Assembly (NCBI GenBank): GCA_964446685.1 | Contig: CAYUPO010000002.1 | Span: 1-64,000 of the forward strand | Source of the DNA: CAZWRN01 sp964446685 | GTDB taxonomy: Bacteria; Patescibacteriota; Microgenomatia; Daviesbacterales; UBA10151 | Length of the DNA stretch: 64,000 nt | Direction: 5' to 3' | Part shown: positions 33,268 to 41,042 of the stretch, piece by piece | Numbering within the stretch: the stretch's first letter is position 1 | Layout of the letters: each line of letters starts with the position of its first letter | The notes under the pieces: generated by a model | What the model was told of the DNA's origin: nothing | The model's database searches: none | What the model saw: only the letters and a program-made list of their open reading frames with translations | Program-made: the position numbers and the translations under genes

Positions 33268-35481
33268 TTATTTAGCCATAACTTCAATAGTAATATTCTT
33301 TGTTAAAAATGGTAGCCGCTGTAGCGGACCAATCGGAACATTTGGTGAATAGTCGATCTGTGAACCAATCACATTTTCAATCTGTTTCAGTCTATCCGAT
33401 GCCTGAGCAGTGGACTTGAAAGCAATATCTTTTTTCAACTGTTCCATATCAAATTTTGGCATCAGCTTGGCTTTAAATTTAGCAGTAAATACCAATAGGC
33501 CGTCTTTTTCCGCTTTAGCCACATCAGCCTGTGTTTCAGTCTGAGACAAGTCCAGTTCATATCCCTCGGGAGCTGTGACCTGAACTAATTTGGAAACAAT
33601 TGATTTCAAATCAGCATCTTTATATGCCGTACCGGTTAGTTTAACTGTCAGATTTAAAGTCACATCAGCTGCCTGATCTCCGACATTTTTCGAAAAAGTT
33701 TTCTTAATCACCTGATCGGTCAAAGCTTCTTCCAGAATTTTAAGATCACCTGTCATCTTACCTTGCAGCTCTTCTCTGGCTTTCTTTTTTAGATCAGACA
33801 ATACCTGAGCCAACAGTTTATTCTGATCATCAGCTGTTACCACAGTTACATCTTTGGAAATTCCTCCTGAGAAAGCCGCATCTACCTTGGCAACCACATC
33901 AGATTTAGAAAATCCTCCGACACTCAAATCCCCACCTGCCGCAATATTTCCATCCGGACCAATCACTGCCGCTGTTGCATCAGCTGGACTGGATTTGGTT
34001 GGCGGATCTGCCGCACTGGCTGATTTTGAAGCTACTTCAACACCGCTATCTAAAATAAATTTTTGTCCTTTACCATCCGTCAAAGTGGTCCCCTTACTAA
34101 TGGTCAGAGTTTTATCAGTTGCGTTATAAACAATAACTTTTCCTTTTGCCGGCTCACCGATCTGTTTTTTACCGGTTGCCTGAATCTTATCACTACCTGT
34201 GACCTCAGTCCCTACGACTTCACCAGGAATAACCTTAGCCGATTCATCAATTGCAGTAGCTTTTGGATCCGCTGTTACAGTAGTCTGATTTTCCAGTGTT
34301 TTAAGATCAACAAAAACACTGACTTTGGCTTTCTGTAAATACAAAAATCCACCAACCAAAAGCAGTAAAACCAATGGGATTATCAGCAGTTTGGCACTAC
34401 CTCCAAGTAAACCCCCAATGCCAACAGGCAGACCAACTGATGGAAGTGATGGCAAAAGTGGCTTACTTTCCTGAACATGATGTGCATTTCGTCTCATAGG
34501 CACAGCCCTACCATACACATCAACATCCCCTTCATCTCCCATTTCCTCATCCAAAGCCATCTCCTGATCATTTACTGCCTGAACATTTTCAATATCTCCA
34601 GCTACAAATCCCACATTCTCCAGTTCAGATTCAGCTTTATGTCCCCTGTGTTTACCATGATGTTCCTCAACCGGAAGTGGTTTACCTACTTTATGACTGG
34701 ATTTAACATCCTCCACCATAGTCCCTGAAGCTACATGGACATCGGGATCAATCTCAGAAGCTCCGGCATAACCAACAGCCTGAATAATTGTTGTCGGATC
34801 AAGATCCTCTATTTTAGGTAAATGAAGAAATGGCAACTGCGACATCCAGGGATGTGATGTCACCTCTTCTTTAAATTTACCAACTTTATCTTCACCAAAC
34901 AGAATAATTTTTGAAGGAAGAACCTCTACATCAGTAAATGTCACCAGTGCTTTTTCAATATCTTTTGGCAGGTTATCACTTCTTTTTACCTGTTTACTCT
35001 CCATGATCTTCCCACCCTTAACAACTGAAACAGTCACCGGATCGCCGACATGCACCAATACCGCAGTCAGTGGAACACCTGTTTGTCTGGCCACCAAATG
35101 TGATACAGCCTGTGTCGTTGCCACATATGCCATTGGCACCACATCCAACTCTTTAACAAGTTGTTTCAGGATTTTCAGATACTCGGGTTTTAGATCTTCA
35201 TCTGCCAGCCAGTCATCAGGCACACCAAACAGGATTTTAGAAGGTTCAGGTTGAAAATCAGCTAATGCTTCATCCAGCACAAAGTTAGCAGCTTCTATCA
35301 GATCTTTTTCCGATTCATAAGCTGTTTTAGAAGAACTGATAATATGAAGCTTGCCGCTTCTTATCCCCCAGACACAACCATAGACTATGGTGGATCCGAT
35401 ATTTAAACCAAAGTAATATTCTCCGGTTTCTTCTTTCTTGGGAAATGGTAAGTATTTGCTTAAAGAGTCAAAAAATTTCAT
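33268..35481 (-). CDS. PilM-like ATPase-fold protein fused to baseplate-J-like extracellular domain
   Basis: 737 aa. Residues about 20-245 resemble the actin-like fold of PilM/FtsA-type proteins (YYFGLNIGSTIVYGCVWGI as the first phosphate-binding strand). A charged His/Asp/Glu-rich linker (about 250-335) follows, then a single membrane helix (about 363-383). The region beyond 385 (AKGKVIVYNATDKTLTISKGTTLTDGKGQKF and after) looks like the baseplate J/gp47-type domain often annotated in Patescibacteria surface proteins. The topology would put the actin-like domain inside and the J-like domain outside. Function unknown; a link to pili or an injection-like appendage is speculative. Confidence 0.6.
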   Translation of the reverse strand: MKFFDSLSKYLPFPKKEETGEYYFGLNIGSTIVYGCVWGIRSGKLHIISSSKTAYESEKDLIEAANFVLDEALADFQPEPSKILFGVPDDWLADEDLKPEYLKILKQLVKELDVVPMAYVATTQAVSHLVARQTGVPLTAVLVHVGDPVTVSVVKGGKIMESKQVKRSDNLPKDIEKALVTFTDVEVLPSKIILFGEDKVGKFKEEVTSHPWMSQLPFLHLPKIEDLDPTTIIQAVGYAGASEIDPDVHVASGTMVEDVKSSHKVGKPLPVEEHHGKHRGHKAESELENVGFVAGDIENVQAVNDQEMALDEEMGDEGDVDVYGRAVPMRRNAHHVQESKPLLPSLPSVGLPVGIGGLLGGSAKLLIIPLVLLLLVGGFLYLQKAKVSVFVDLKTLENQTTVTADPKATAIDESAKVIPGEVVGTEVTGSDKIQATGKKQIGEPAKGKVIVYNATDKTLTISKGTTLTDGKGQKFILDSGVEVASKSASAADPPTKSSPADATAAVIGPDGNIAAGGDLSVGGFSKSDVVAKVDAAFSGGISKDVTVVTADDQNKLLAQVLSDLKKKAREELQGKMTGDLKILEEALTDQVIKKTFSKNVGDQAADVTLNLTVKLTGTAYKDADLKSIVSKLVQVTAPEGYELDLSQTETQADVAKAEKDGLLVFTAKFKAKLMPKFDMEQLKKDIAFKSTAQASDRLKQIENVIGSQIDYSPNVPIGPLQRLPFLTKNITIEVMAK

Positions 35482-35652
35482 ACTGGCGTATCAATCATAC
35501 TGCCAACGGGCAGGCAGAACTTAAAAGTAACTAAATAATCATACCACGGCTGTGAAAAGAAAAAAAGTAAATTAATAATATCTCAGTTAAAATTAGTTCC
35601 TATTCGCCTCTATTCCGTGATTTATAGGTTTAAATCTGATAAAATTATTCCT
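35482..35652. other. Intergenic region with short GC-rich hairpin
   Basis: Contains ACTGCCAACGGGCAGGCAG (about 35500-35518), which can fold into a hairpin on either strand, and AT-rich sequence upstream of the small gene. No other feature seen. Confidence 0.5.
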
Positions 35653-35874
35653 ATGGCAACTCCTGAAAAACCAAATTTTAAATTATTAATAGGTGGCAGA
35701 AGTAGTACATTAGCGCCTGCCAGTTACCGTCCGGATTTATACTGGAATAGAAAAACTTTGAAAAAATTGGAAGAAGATGCAAAGACCCGGGCAATGGAAA
35801 AGTTAAAAATAAACAGCGGCTTAAATATTAAACCAACTAAACCGCCTCAACCTGATCCAGACTCTGCAGCTTAG
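35653..35874 (+). CDS. Small basic hypothetical protein
   Basis: 73 aa from the ATG at 35653 (MATPEKPNFK); an in-frame ATG lies at 35617. A TAAAAT box ends 7 nt before 35653, favouring that start as a leaderless gene. The protein is rich in Lys, Arg and Pro, with a central helix (LYWNRKTLKKLEEDAKTR). No family recognised. Its stop overlaps the convergent alaS stop by 4 nt. Confidence 0.5.
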   Translation: MATPEKPNFKLLIGGRSSTLAPASYRPDLYWNRKTLKKLEEDAKTRAMEKLKINSGLNIKPTKPPQPDPDSAA

Positions 35875-37721
35875 GCTAGTTCGGCTCTGATCCTTCTGAC
35901 TCCAGCTGATACAGCTTCTTCTTTGGTTATTTTAATCCTGCCCACCAGATTTGTATGTTCAACATGCGGACCTCCGCAAAATTCCAGTGAATAATACCCA
36001 CCTCGCTCCCGTTGATCCTGAGAGTCACTATCAAAAACAAATTTTGGACCCATGGCATAAATACTGACTTCTTTGGCATATTTTTCATTAAACAAACCGA
36101 TCGCATTCAGCCTTCGCGCCTCATCAATATCGATTGTAAAATGCTCCACTTTCAGATCATCCTGAATCCTTTGATTAACAATCTCTTCAACTTTTTTTAA
36201 CTCTTCATCAGTCACTTTCCGGTCAAAAGAAAAATCAAACCGCAGTCTTTCAGGAGTAATATTGGATCCTTTCTGAAAAACTGATTGTCCCAAAACATCC
36301 CTTAAGGCCTGATGCAGCAGATGAGTTGCTGTATGATATTTAATTTCAGTCTCCGAGTGCCCAGCCAATCCTCCGGCAAATTTTCCGGCTGATGCATTCC
36401 GGGACAGCTCTTTATGCGATTCAAACTCAGTCTGAAACTCCATCATATTGATCTGCTGACCTTTTTGCTGAAAAAGTTCAGCTGTGATCTCAACCGGAAA
36501 TCCAAATGTCTGATATAGATCAAAGGCTTTTTTACCATCAATTTGGTCAATTTTTTCGATCTCTTTCAATCCTATATCCAGTGTCTTAGCAAACTTGGTC
36601 ATTTCATCAGACACTACTTTTTGGATCAGCCCTCTCTGGTCACTCCGATTTACTCCAAAAAGCCCCTCATACATTCCCAAAATAACATCGCCAGCGACAG
36701 CTTCAAAAGTTTGAGCCGGCATTATTTTGTGATTTAGCTGATGAATTTTGACAGCGGAACGGCGCAGCAACCTACGCAACACATATCCATGCATTTTATT
36801 GGTAGGAACCACTCCGGATAAAATTAAAAAAGTAGCTGCTTTCAGATGATCGGCAATAATCCGCATCGAATACTCATTTTCACCCTCATATTTCTTTTCT
36901 GAATACTTTTCAATGGTGCCAATTACTTCTGCATATAAATCTGTTTTAAACACATCCGCCTGATCCTCTACTGCTGCCAACATCCGCTCTAAACCTCCTC
37001 CAAAATCAACATTCTGCTGCGGCAATTTTTCAAATTCACCATCTCCGGTTTTTTTATATTGAATAAACACTGAATTTCCAATCTCCATAAACCGACCGCA
37101 ATCACAGTTTGGATGGCATACTTCACCAAAAGAAGGATTATGGGCAACACTACTAAATTCATAAAAAATCTCACTGTCGACTCCGCCAATTTCTCCAACC
37201 GGCATTTTATCTGGTGTTCCTGAGCGCGACCACCAGTTTTTTTCAACACCATATTGATGAATATGAGATGGGTCAACTCCAATCTCCTGCCAAATTTTTA
37301 AAGTCTCTTCATCTTTTGGAATCAGATCATTACCTTCAAATAAAGTTACATGTAATTTATCCTGTGGTAACCCAATCTCTTTGGTTAAAAATTCCCAGAT
37401 CCAACCCAACTGCTCTTTTTTAAAGTAACTTCCCAATCCCCAGTTGCCCAGCATTTCAAAAAAAGTAGTATGTCTGTTATCCCCTACTTCTTCAATATCT
37501 TCTGATCTAAAACAAGGTTGTGAGTCTACTAACATATCCCCTGCCAGATGAATTTTCCCCATCAGATAAGGCACAAGTGGCTGCATACCTGAGGAAGTAA
37601 ACAGAGTCGTCGGATCATCCTGCAATACCAGCTTGGCTGGAATAATCTGCACATGTCCCCTACTCACAAAAAACTGAATATATTTTTCACGAAGTTCACG
37701 GCTAGTCATCTTGCAAATCAT
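35871..37721 (-). CDS. alaS: Alanine--tRNA ligase lacking the C-Ala domain
   Basis: 616 aa against about 870 in E. coli. The catalytic domain (about 5-250), tRNA-recognition helices (to about 430) and the editing domain are present. Editing zinc ligands are visible in TATHLLHQAL (HxxxH) and EFCGGPHVEH (CxxxH). The protein ends at SAGVRRIRAELA, immediately after the editing domain, so the DHHA1/C-Ala region that helps dimerise and grip the tRNA elbow is missing. The stop is clean and the next gene is convergent, so this looks natural rather than broken. ATGs at 37721 and 37709 are both possible; neither has a clear ribosome-binding site. Confidence 0.92.
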   Translation of the reverse strand: MICKMTSRELREKYIQFFVSRGHVQIIPAKLVLQDDPTTLFTSSGMQPLVPYLMGKIHLAGDMLVDSQPCFRSEDIEEVGDNRHTTFFEMLGNWGLGSYFKKEQLGWIWEFLTKEIGLPQDKLHVTLFEGNDLIPKDEETLKIWQEIGVDPSHIHQYGVEKNWWSRSGTPDKMPVGEIGGVDSEIFYEFSSVAHNPSFGEVCHPNCDCGRFMEIGNSVFIQYKKTGDGEFEKLPQQNVDFGGGLERMLAAVEDQADVFKTDLYAEVIGTIEKYSEKKYEGENEYSMRIIADHLKAATFLILSGVVPTNKMHGYVLRRLLRRSAVKIHQLNHKIMPAQTFEAVAGDVILGMYEGLFGVNRSDQRGLIQKVVSDEMTKFAKTLDIGLKEIEKIDQIDGKKAFDLYQTFGFPVEITAELFQQKGQQINMMEFQTEFESHKELSRNASAGKFAGGLAGHSETEIKYHTATHLLHQALRDVLGQSVFQKGSNITPERLRFDFSFDRKVTDEELKKVEEIVNQRIQDDLKVEHFTIDIDEARRLNAIGLFNEKYAKEVSIYAMGPKFVFDSDSQDQRERGGYYSLEFCGGPHVEHTNLVGRIKITKEEAVSAGVRRIRAELA

Positions 37722-37772
37722 ACCAGAGTTATTTCTAATTGAGAAGTAAATGAAATAAGAAGTTTACTTGTA

Positions 37773-37931
37773 TTATCTGACAGTTCTGGATCTTTTACGA
37801 TATAAATTCCTGGAAATATCACTAAGATACCATGTTCCAAATCCATATCTTGCAGCTTTTATCTCATCTTCAGGGGGTAATCTACGAGTTGCTTCAATTG
37901 CTAGTGAAAGTTCTTTTCGGGAGTTCAACAT
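37773..37931 (-). CDS. Small hypothetical protein (52 aa)
   Basis: A 52-aa frame from the ATG at 37931 to TAA at 37773, beginning MLNSRKELSLAIEATRRLPP and rich in Arg. A GGAAGAG sequence about 5 nt before the ATG is a good ribosome-binding site. It sits between the membrane-protein gene and alaS on the same strand, 14 nt after the former. No domain is recognised. An opposite-strand ORF covers the same stretch but has no supporting signal. Confidence 0.45.
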   Translation of the reverse strand: MLNSRKELSLAIEATRRLPPEDEIKAARYGFGTWYLSDISRNLYRKRSRTVR

Positions 37932-37945
37932 CTATCTCTTCCAAA

Positions 37946-38215
37946 CTATTTTTTTAATGCCATTAATGTTTTCAGTATTTTTTTAATAGTTCCAAAGCCA
38001 TTTTTAGCCATAAATCCAACAATTGAGGCTGTTACTAGTTTGGAAGGCAAATCGGCTTTATTGGCAATTTCCTCAGTCCGGTCAAGCAGCCGATCAACTT
38101 TCGTTAAGGCTCTTTTAACTGTCAAGAAAACAATTAAAACAGCGATTCCTATTACTATGAAAATAACAGACCAGATAGTTATTAAAACAATTAATGCAAT
38201 TTCTATAGCAGTCAT
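37946..38215 (-). CDS. Small DUF948-like membrane protein
   Basis: 89 aa with an N-terminal membrane helix (about 5-32) followed by an amphipathic helical region (TKVDRLLDRTEEIANKAD), as in DUF948/YtxG-like proteins of unknown role. It follows the RodZ-like gene by about 60 nt, so a cell-envelope role is plausible. The family call is tentative. Confidence 0.55.
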   Translation of the reverse strand: MTAIEIALIVLITIWSVIFIVIGIAVLIVFLTVKRALTKVDRLLDRTEEIANKADLPSKLVTASIVGFMAKNGFGTIKKILKTLMALKK

Positions 38216-38275
38216 GCGTCAAGTATATAGTATTTAGAAGCTAGTATCCAGTATTAAGAAGGTAATAGAACAAAG

Positions 38276-38914
38276 CTATTTTTTAACAAAAACAGTTCTT
38301 TTCTCTTCAGTTGTCTGACCAAATTTTGAAGTAGATTTAATAACTACTTCATTTGAGGAAGATGAAAGTTTAATCTCTTCTTTAAAATTACCATCCTGGT
38401 CAACCCCTACTTCCTGGTCATTAATTTTTACTTTCGCATCAGGATCAGTTTTTCCTTCAACAATCACAGCTGGAATCTCTACCGTCTGCCCTTCCGAAGG
38501 ACTATTTAAAGCCAGATCAGGCGATCCAACAAACTGGCGGTATTCAACCCAAAGATATGCAAAGAAACAAAGAATAATTAAAACAACAGTTAAACCAATC
38601 AGATGACTGGGCTGCAAAGAAAACCGATTTTTCCCTACCGGCCTTTTCAGACTTTCCATTACCAAAGGTGGATGTTTTTTTGACTCAAAGTCTCTCCTGA
38701 ATATCGCCAATAATTTTGATGCATCCAGCCCTAAAAAAGTCCCGTAGTTTTTGATAAATCCCTGAATAAAAGTTAAAGGAGGCAGCTTGTCAAAATCGTT
38801 ATTTTCCAAAGCTTCCAGCATCTCTTTTCGAATTTTAATATGTTTCTCCACATCCTCCAGGGAGTAAAGCTTGCTCTCACGCGCTTCTTTCAATATCTGA
38901 CCGACAGTCCGCAT
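38276..38914 (-). CDS. RodZ-like helix-turn-helix membrane protein
   Basis: 212 aa. Residues 1 to about 75 are an XRE-like HTH_25 domain (VGQILKEARESKLYSLEDVEKHIKIRKEMLEALE), then a basic linker, a membrane helix (about 104-122) and an extracellular Ig-like beta domain (about 135-212, with GQTVEIPAVIVEGKTDPDAKV). This is the layout of RodZ, which links MreB filaments to the cell-wall elongation machinery. The extracellular part is of the bacterial-Ig type rather than the classical RodZ C-terminus. No mreB is in the window. Confidence 0.75.
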   Translation of the reverse strand: MRTVGQILKEARESKLYSLEDVEKHIKIRKEMLEALENNDFDKLPPLTFIQGFIKNYGTFLGLDASKLLAIFRRDFESKKHPPLVMESLKRPVGKNRFSLQPSHLIGLTVVLIILCFFAYLWVEYRQFVGSPDLALNSPSEGQTVEIPAVIVEGKTDPDAKVKINDQEVGVDQDGNFKEEIKLSSSSNEVVIKSTSKFGQTTEEKRTVFVKK

Positions 38915-38922
38915 GGGGATAT

Positions 38923-39108
38923 TATAGCGAAGCTAATTGAAAAGTACCAATGAATACTCTAAGTTAACTTTTCAATATACCGGAGGTAATCAAAAAGTGC
39001 CATGAACTATCCAAGCTAGCTTTTTGATATAGCGAAGCTAATTGAAAAGTACCAATGAATACTCTAAGTTAACTTTTCAATATACCGGAGGTAATCAAAA
39101 AGTACCAA
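38923..39108. repeat. Tandem pair of 105-bp hairpin units
   Basis: Two copies with a period of 105 bp (TATAGCGA starts at 38923 and 39028). Each unit strings together small palindromes: TAGC-GAA-GCTA, ATTGAAAAGT paired with ACTTTTCAAT, TACC-GGA-GGTA, and ATCAAAAAG paired with CTTTTTGAT. The second copy is truncated after ATCAAAAAGT. The copies are nearly identical. Confidence 0.8.
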
Positions 39109-39114
39109 TGAAAA

Positions 39115-39233
39115 CAGATAGATCAGATTCATCGGCGTTATCAGCAACTCAGATAACAGAAAATTCAGAAAATCAGACTGGTTTATCTGTTATCTGATCT
39201 TAACCGATTCTAACTGATACGCTGATCTATCTG
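39115..39233. repeat. Large inverted repeat (possible cruciform)
   Basis: CAGATAGATCAG (39115-39126) pairs perfectly with CTGATCTATCTG (39222-39233). Inside it CAGATAACAGA (39150-39160) pairs perfectly with TCTGTTATCTG (39186-39196). The remaining arms are partly complementary. Confidence 0.75.
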
Positions 39234-39288
39234 CTACTGATTGTCCTAGTTGACACCAAAATTTTCACATTATACAGTTGGAACATCT

Positions 39289-39885
39289 ATGGATACTGCC
39301 AATTCAACTCCTCCGCGTGGTGACTATCAAAAAGCCGAAAAATACATCACCCAGCTTTGCACCCTGATTGAGCAAAACAAAATTGAAGTTATTCATACAG
39401 ACTTGAAAAAATTTGACCCTAACTCTATTCAAGATCATTACCGTGTAGCGCTTGAGGACTATCACATTGAGATTAGTCATAGTAAATTACCAAACTCCGG
39501 AGCTGATTCATATGTCATGCTATTTACCAATTTGAAAAATGTTGCAGCAGGCAGTGCTGATAAAACAATATTAGCCTATACCCAACTTTCTGACTCTCAA
39601 TTTCAGACATTTAAAGAAGCAGCAGAAGCACAAATTGAAGAAAGACGCCGAAAAGAAGAGGAAAAAAGATTTAATGATGCCCTCTCACCAATTGATAATT
39701 TATTAAGCCAAGCTAAAAGTTCTGCTGCGGAAGAAACAGCAGTGGAAAAGCCAGCCGCGGAAGATAAACTACCTTCCTACAGTACGATCGCTTCTTCCTC
39801 TCCTGCCACCAATTTCTTTACCCCTGACAACAAAGCCAATTCTGAAACACCAGAAACAACCTCTTCCTCAAATCCATATATTTAA
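39289..39885 (+). CDS. Hypothetical soluble protein with low-complexity tail
   Basis: 198 aa from the ATG at 39289 (MDTANST); the frame is open from a TTG at 39250. Residues about 10-125 look folded, then a Glu/Arg/Lys-rich helix (EAQIEERRRKEEEKRF) and a Ser/Ala/Pro/Thr-rich disordered tail. No family is recognised, and there is no signal peptide or membrane helix. It stands alone after the large inverted repeat. Confidence 0.55.
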   Translation: MDTANSTPPRGDYQKAEKYITQLCTLIEQNKIEVIHTDLKKFDPNSIQDHYRVALEDYHIEISHSKLPNSGADSYVMLFTNLKNVAAGSADKTILAYTQLSDSQFQTFKEAAEAQIEERRRKEEEKRFNDALSPIDNLLSQAKSSAAEETAVEKPAAEDKLPSYSTIASSSPATNFFTPDNKANSETPETTSSSNPYI

Positions 39886-39969
39886 AAACCCTAAACCATC
39901 AAAATTAACAAAAGAGACTTCAAACGGAAATATTTTTAAAAATTAAGAGAAACTTAGACCAAAAGAAGA

Positions 39970-40449
39970 TTATTTAACTGTTAGCGTGCCCTTCATACCC
40001 ATACCACGATGATTACCTACAGAACAGTAATACTCAAAACTGCCTGTTTTATCTGCCACAAATTCGATTGTTTCAGAAGCATTAGCCCCTATTTGCTTAG
40101 TCTTTGCTCCTTCAAATTCATCAATCACAAAATCATGAAATCCACCAGTGTTTTTAAAAGTAATTTTGACTTTATCACCTTTATTTACAGTCATTACTGA
40201 TGGTTCGAATTTAAAGTTACTTCCATTAACGGTAAATTCTTTCACACCCGCTTCCATCGCTCCTTCACCCGAAGCCATCATAGTATCATCTGCCGTCATT
40301 GCAGCTGGAGAAGTAGCAGGTTCAGCCGACTGCATCATTTGAGCATCATCACCATCCATATCATTTTCATTATTTTGGAAATAAAAATAAGCACCACCGC
40401 CAAGGAGAAGAAGGATCACAACCGCAATAATAACTTTGCTTGTCTCCAT
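39970..40449 (-). CDS. Membrane-anchored cupredoxin (blue-copper-like)
   Basis: 159 aa: an N-terminal membrane helix (about 5-24), a Met/Asp/Ala-rich linker (about 28-65) and a plastocyanin/azurin-like domain. The copper ligands fit: His in GGFHDFVI, then Cys and His in YYCSVGNHRGMGM with a Met following. It is probably an extracellular electron carrier or copper-binding protein. The Met/Asp-rich linker could also bind metal. It is transcribed divergently from an HxlR regulator about 100 bp away, which may control it. Confidence 0.82.
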   Translation of the reverse strand: METSKVIIAVVILLLLGGGAYFYFQNNENDMDGDDAQMMQSAEPATSPAAMTADDTMMASGEGAMEAGVKEFTVNGSNFKFEPSVMTVNKGDKVKITFKNTGGFHDFVIDEFEGAKTKQIGANASETIEFVADKTGSFEYYCSVGNHRGMGMKGTLTVK

Positions 40450-40460
40450 AAGATTGAGTT

Positions 40461-40489
40461 AGAATACCTAAATTTTGCCAAATTGTCCA
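40461..40489 (-). promoter_or_regulatory. Promoter of the cupredoxin gene
   Basis: On the minus strand TGGACA (40489-40484), 17-nt spacer, TATTCT (40466-40461), with the ATG 11 nt further. The 5' leader would be only a few nt. Confidence 0.5.
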
Positions 40490-40535
40490 CCCCTAGTATT
40501 TTATATAGTAACTATATTTTAGAAAGCAGTAGGTG

Positions 40536-40541
40536 TATAAT
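40536..40541 (+). promoter_or_regulatory. Consensus -10 box of the HxlR gene
   Basis: A perfect TATAAT ending 6 nt before the ATG at 40548. The -35 region is weak (TATATT). Short spacing again predicts a leaderless message. The site lies in the divergent region shared with the cupredoxin, a natural place for autoregulation. Confidence 0.5.
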
Positions 40542-40547
40542 TACATC

Positions 40548-40871
40548 ATGGAGTTACATAACACCACATCCGGACAGGATAACTGTGCAGTCGCGAAAAC
40601 ACTAAAAATCATCGGCAGCAAATGGACCATGATGATTCTGCACAATCTATTTGACGGCAAAAAAAGATTTGGCGAACTACAAAGGGCACTTGAAACAATC
40701 AGTCCCAAAACTCTTTCCCAAAGACTTCAGGAATTGGAAAAAGATGGGATCATCACCCGGCATGTTTTTACCGAAATTCCACTCCATGTTGAATACAATC
40801 TGACAGAAAAAGGCAAATCCCTCAAAAAACTCTTCAAAGACATGGCCGAATGGGGAGAGAAAATAAGTTAA
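40548..40871 (+). CDS. HxlR-family transcriptional regulator
   Basis: 107 aa from the ATG at 40548 (MELHNT). A winged-helix DNA-binding protein with the family signature: a single Cys near the start (DNCAVAKTL), GSKWTMMILHNL, KRFGELQRAL and ISPKTLSQRLQELEKDGII. HxlR-type regulators often sense redox or electrophile stress through the N-terminal Cys. The divergent cupredoxin gene is the obvious candidate target. Normal length. Confidence 0.9.
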   Translation: MELHNTTSGQDNCAVAKTLKIIGSKWTMMILHNLFDGKKRFGELQRALETISPKTLSQRLQELEKDGIITRHVFTEIPLHVEYNLTEKGKSLKKLFKDMAEWGEKIS

Positions 40872-41007
40872 TTTAATTTCTAATTAACCTAATTTCTAAT
40901 TGCTCTAAACAAATCATAACTTCTAATGACTAGAGTGTTTAGAAATTTATACTTTAGATCTTGTTTAGAATTTAGAGTACTTAGAAATTAGAAATTTTCT
41001 TCTTAAG
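40872..41007. repeat. AT-rich nested inverted repeat between HxlR and ATPase genes
   Basis: Repeated words such as AATTTCTAATT, GTTTAGAA and ACTTAGAAATTAGAAATT pair with one another. Close in design and wording to 32379-32490. Confidence 0.55.
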
Positions 41008-41036
41008 TTGTTTTACCCTCAGTTTTGCAGTACAAT
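41008..41036 (+). promoter_or_regulatory. Sigma70 promoter, leaderless type
   Basis: TTGTTT (41008-41013), 17-nt spacer, TACAAT (41031-41036), then 6 nt to the ATG at 41043. Confidence 0.6.
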
Positions 41037-41042
41037 TCGCCC

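Larger units (their letters stand above)
38915..39288. other. Repeat-filled intergenic region
   Basis: A 374-bp region between divergent genes, almost entirely occupied by two tandem hairpin units (38923-39108) and one large inverted repeat (39115-39233). No ORF is supported. Confidence 0.7.

Noticed and set aside
37768..37986. Plus-strand ORF of 72 codons between alaS and the DUF948-like gene
   Set aside because: It overlaps the end of the membrane-protein gene and has no ribosome-binding site or promoter. The minus-strand 52-aa frame with GGAAGAG fits the gene order better.
38923..39108. Tandem repeat considered as a CRISPR array
   Set aside because: Only two units with a 105-bp period and internal hairpins; no short repeat with unique spacers and no cas genes. 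The Cas4-like nuclease at 28040 is far away and fits a general RecB-type repair protein.
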